From positions 744,001-808,000 of the forward strand of contig CBDDOJ010000001.1 in assembly GCA_965231865.1 (NCBI GenBank): a stretch of 64,000 bases of DNA. The letters are read 5' to 3'. This DNA is from WTGA01 sp965231865 (GTDB lineage Bacteria; Pseudomonadota; Gammaproteobacteria; Arenicellales; Poriferihabitantaceae). The notes below the pieces were generated by a model. That model was given only the letters and a program-made list of their open reading frames with translations, had not been told where the DNA came from and made no database searches. Below are positions 63,646 through 64,000 of this stretch, piece by piece. Each line of letters opens with the position of its first letter. Position 1 is the first letter of the stretch. The translations under genes were made by a program, and so were the position numbers.

Positions 63646-64000
63646 TCCAGACTCTTGGGAAACCCGTTCATGGAAAACTGCCACATCGCAGAACAATTGA
63701 CAACCAAAAATCTGTCAATGCGGCGCCAGGGCACCCCCGTCCCCGGTGATGGAACCCTGGCAGACCGGACTGTGCCCAGTGCTCGATTGCCGATCAGAAA
63801 AGACCGATATCCCCGGCCGGGCTGATCAAGCCAATGCTAACCCCCGTCCCTCCCACCGGGATTTCACCCCACCAGGACGCCAGACCTGCTCCCTGGCTTC
63901 GCTTGTACCCGGGCCAACCCATGGGGCGTCATCCTCAATCCTTCCCCCCCCATTCTTCCCCCGGGGGGACGGAACCCGTGTTCTGCGGACAACACAACCT
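63646..64000. promoter_or_regulatory. Right-end spacer with an operator-like dyad
   Basis: No gene seen in the last 355 bases. ATTGACA (63696-63702) / TGTCAAT (63713-63719) is a 7-bp inverted repeat with a 10-base spacer, 50 bases before the PLP-enzyme gene. The reverse-strand TTGACA half-site could also be the -35 box, so a regulator may bind over the promoter. The rest is C-rich spacer. Confidence 0.4.

Noticed and set aside
1..64000. CRISPR array or phage region
   Set aside because: No regularly spaced direct repeats with unique spacers and no integrase, terminase or structural phage genes were seen.

Overview
The window looks like a chromosome segment of a free-living or host-associated, probably marine, gammaproteobacterium. 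The left end carries the usual housekeeping order (lspA-ribF-murJ | rpsT | proB-obg-rpmA-rplU | ispB). The rest is a long accessory stretch devoted to methylated amine/sulfonium compounds, pyrimidine scavenging and C1 transfer. No rRNA, tRNA or CRISPR array was recognised. Taxonomy is inferred from gene order and protein character only.

Layout. 1-7.6 kb: lipoprotein signal peptidase (partial), RibF, MurJ, ribosomal protein S20, ProB, Obg, L27, L21 and IspB, with readable sigma-70 promoters and one intrinsic terminator. 7.6-11.3 kb: thiamine operon thiC-thiDE under a TPP riboswitch. 11.4-15.4 kb: an MttB-family methyltransferase coupled to a dimethylglycine/sarcosine-dehydrogenase-like FAD-GcvT protein. 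15.6-19.1 kb: an MBL hydrolase and an ADP-forming acyl-CoA synthetase. 19.3-34.5 kb: a pyrimidine island with an ammonium channel plus small membrane protein, URC4, a YghU-type GST, URC1, a phosphoribosyltransferase, a TIM-barrel protein, a PotDBCA-type ABC importer, a yeast-type cytosine deaminase in tandem with a copy lacking its zinc ligands, Upp, and a 3-hydroxyisobutyrate-dehydrogenase-like enzyme. 34.5-44.1 kb: mixed metabolic genes (LOG, PhyH-type dioxygenase, aminotransferase, MmgE/PrpD), a group II intron of about 2 kb, and two poorly characterised proteins. 44.2-51.4 kb: a second MttB-family protein, a ThDP decarboxylase/synthase-like enzyme, two EamA exporters, a DmdA/GcvT-like protein, and a VOC gene split by a 203-bp MITE. 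51.6-60.3 kb: a MORN-repeat protein, then a five-gene operon of betaine-type ABC importer, cytoplasmic DMSO-reductase-family molybdoenzyme and a second DmdA/GcvT-like protein. 60.4-63.6 kb: CaiB/BaiF CoA-transferase, Rieske oxygenase and a D-cysteine desulfhydrase/ACC-deaminase-like enzyme.

How it works together (inference). One module would import or generate cytosine/uracil, convert it to UMP (deaminase, Upp) and open the ring through the URC route, with Amt recapturing ammonia. A second would import a quaternary ammonium or sulfonium compound or its oxide, reduce the oxide in the cytoplasm and pass methyl groups to folate. The FAD-GcvT, MttB and Rieske genes extend this demethylation theme.
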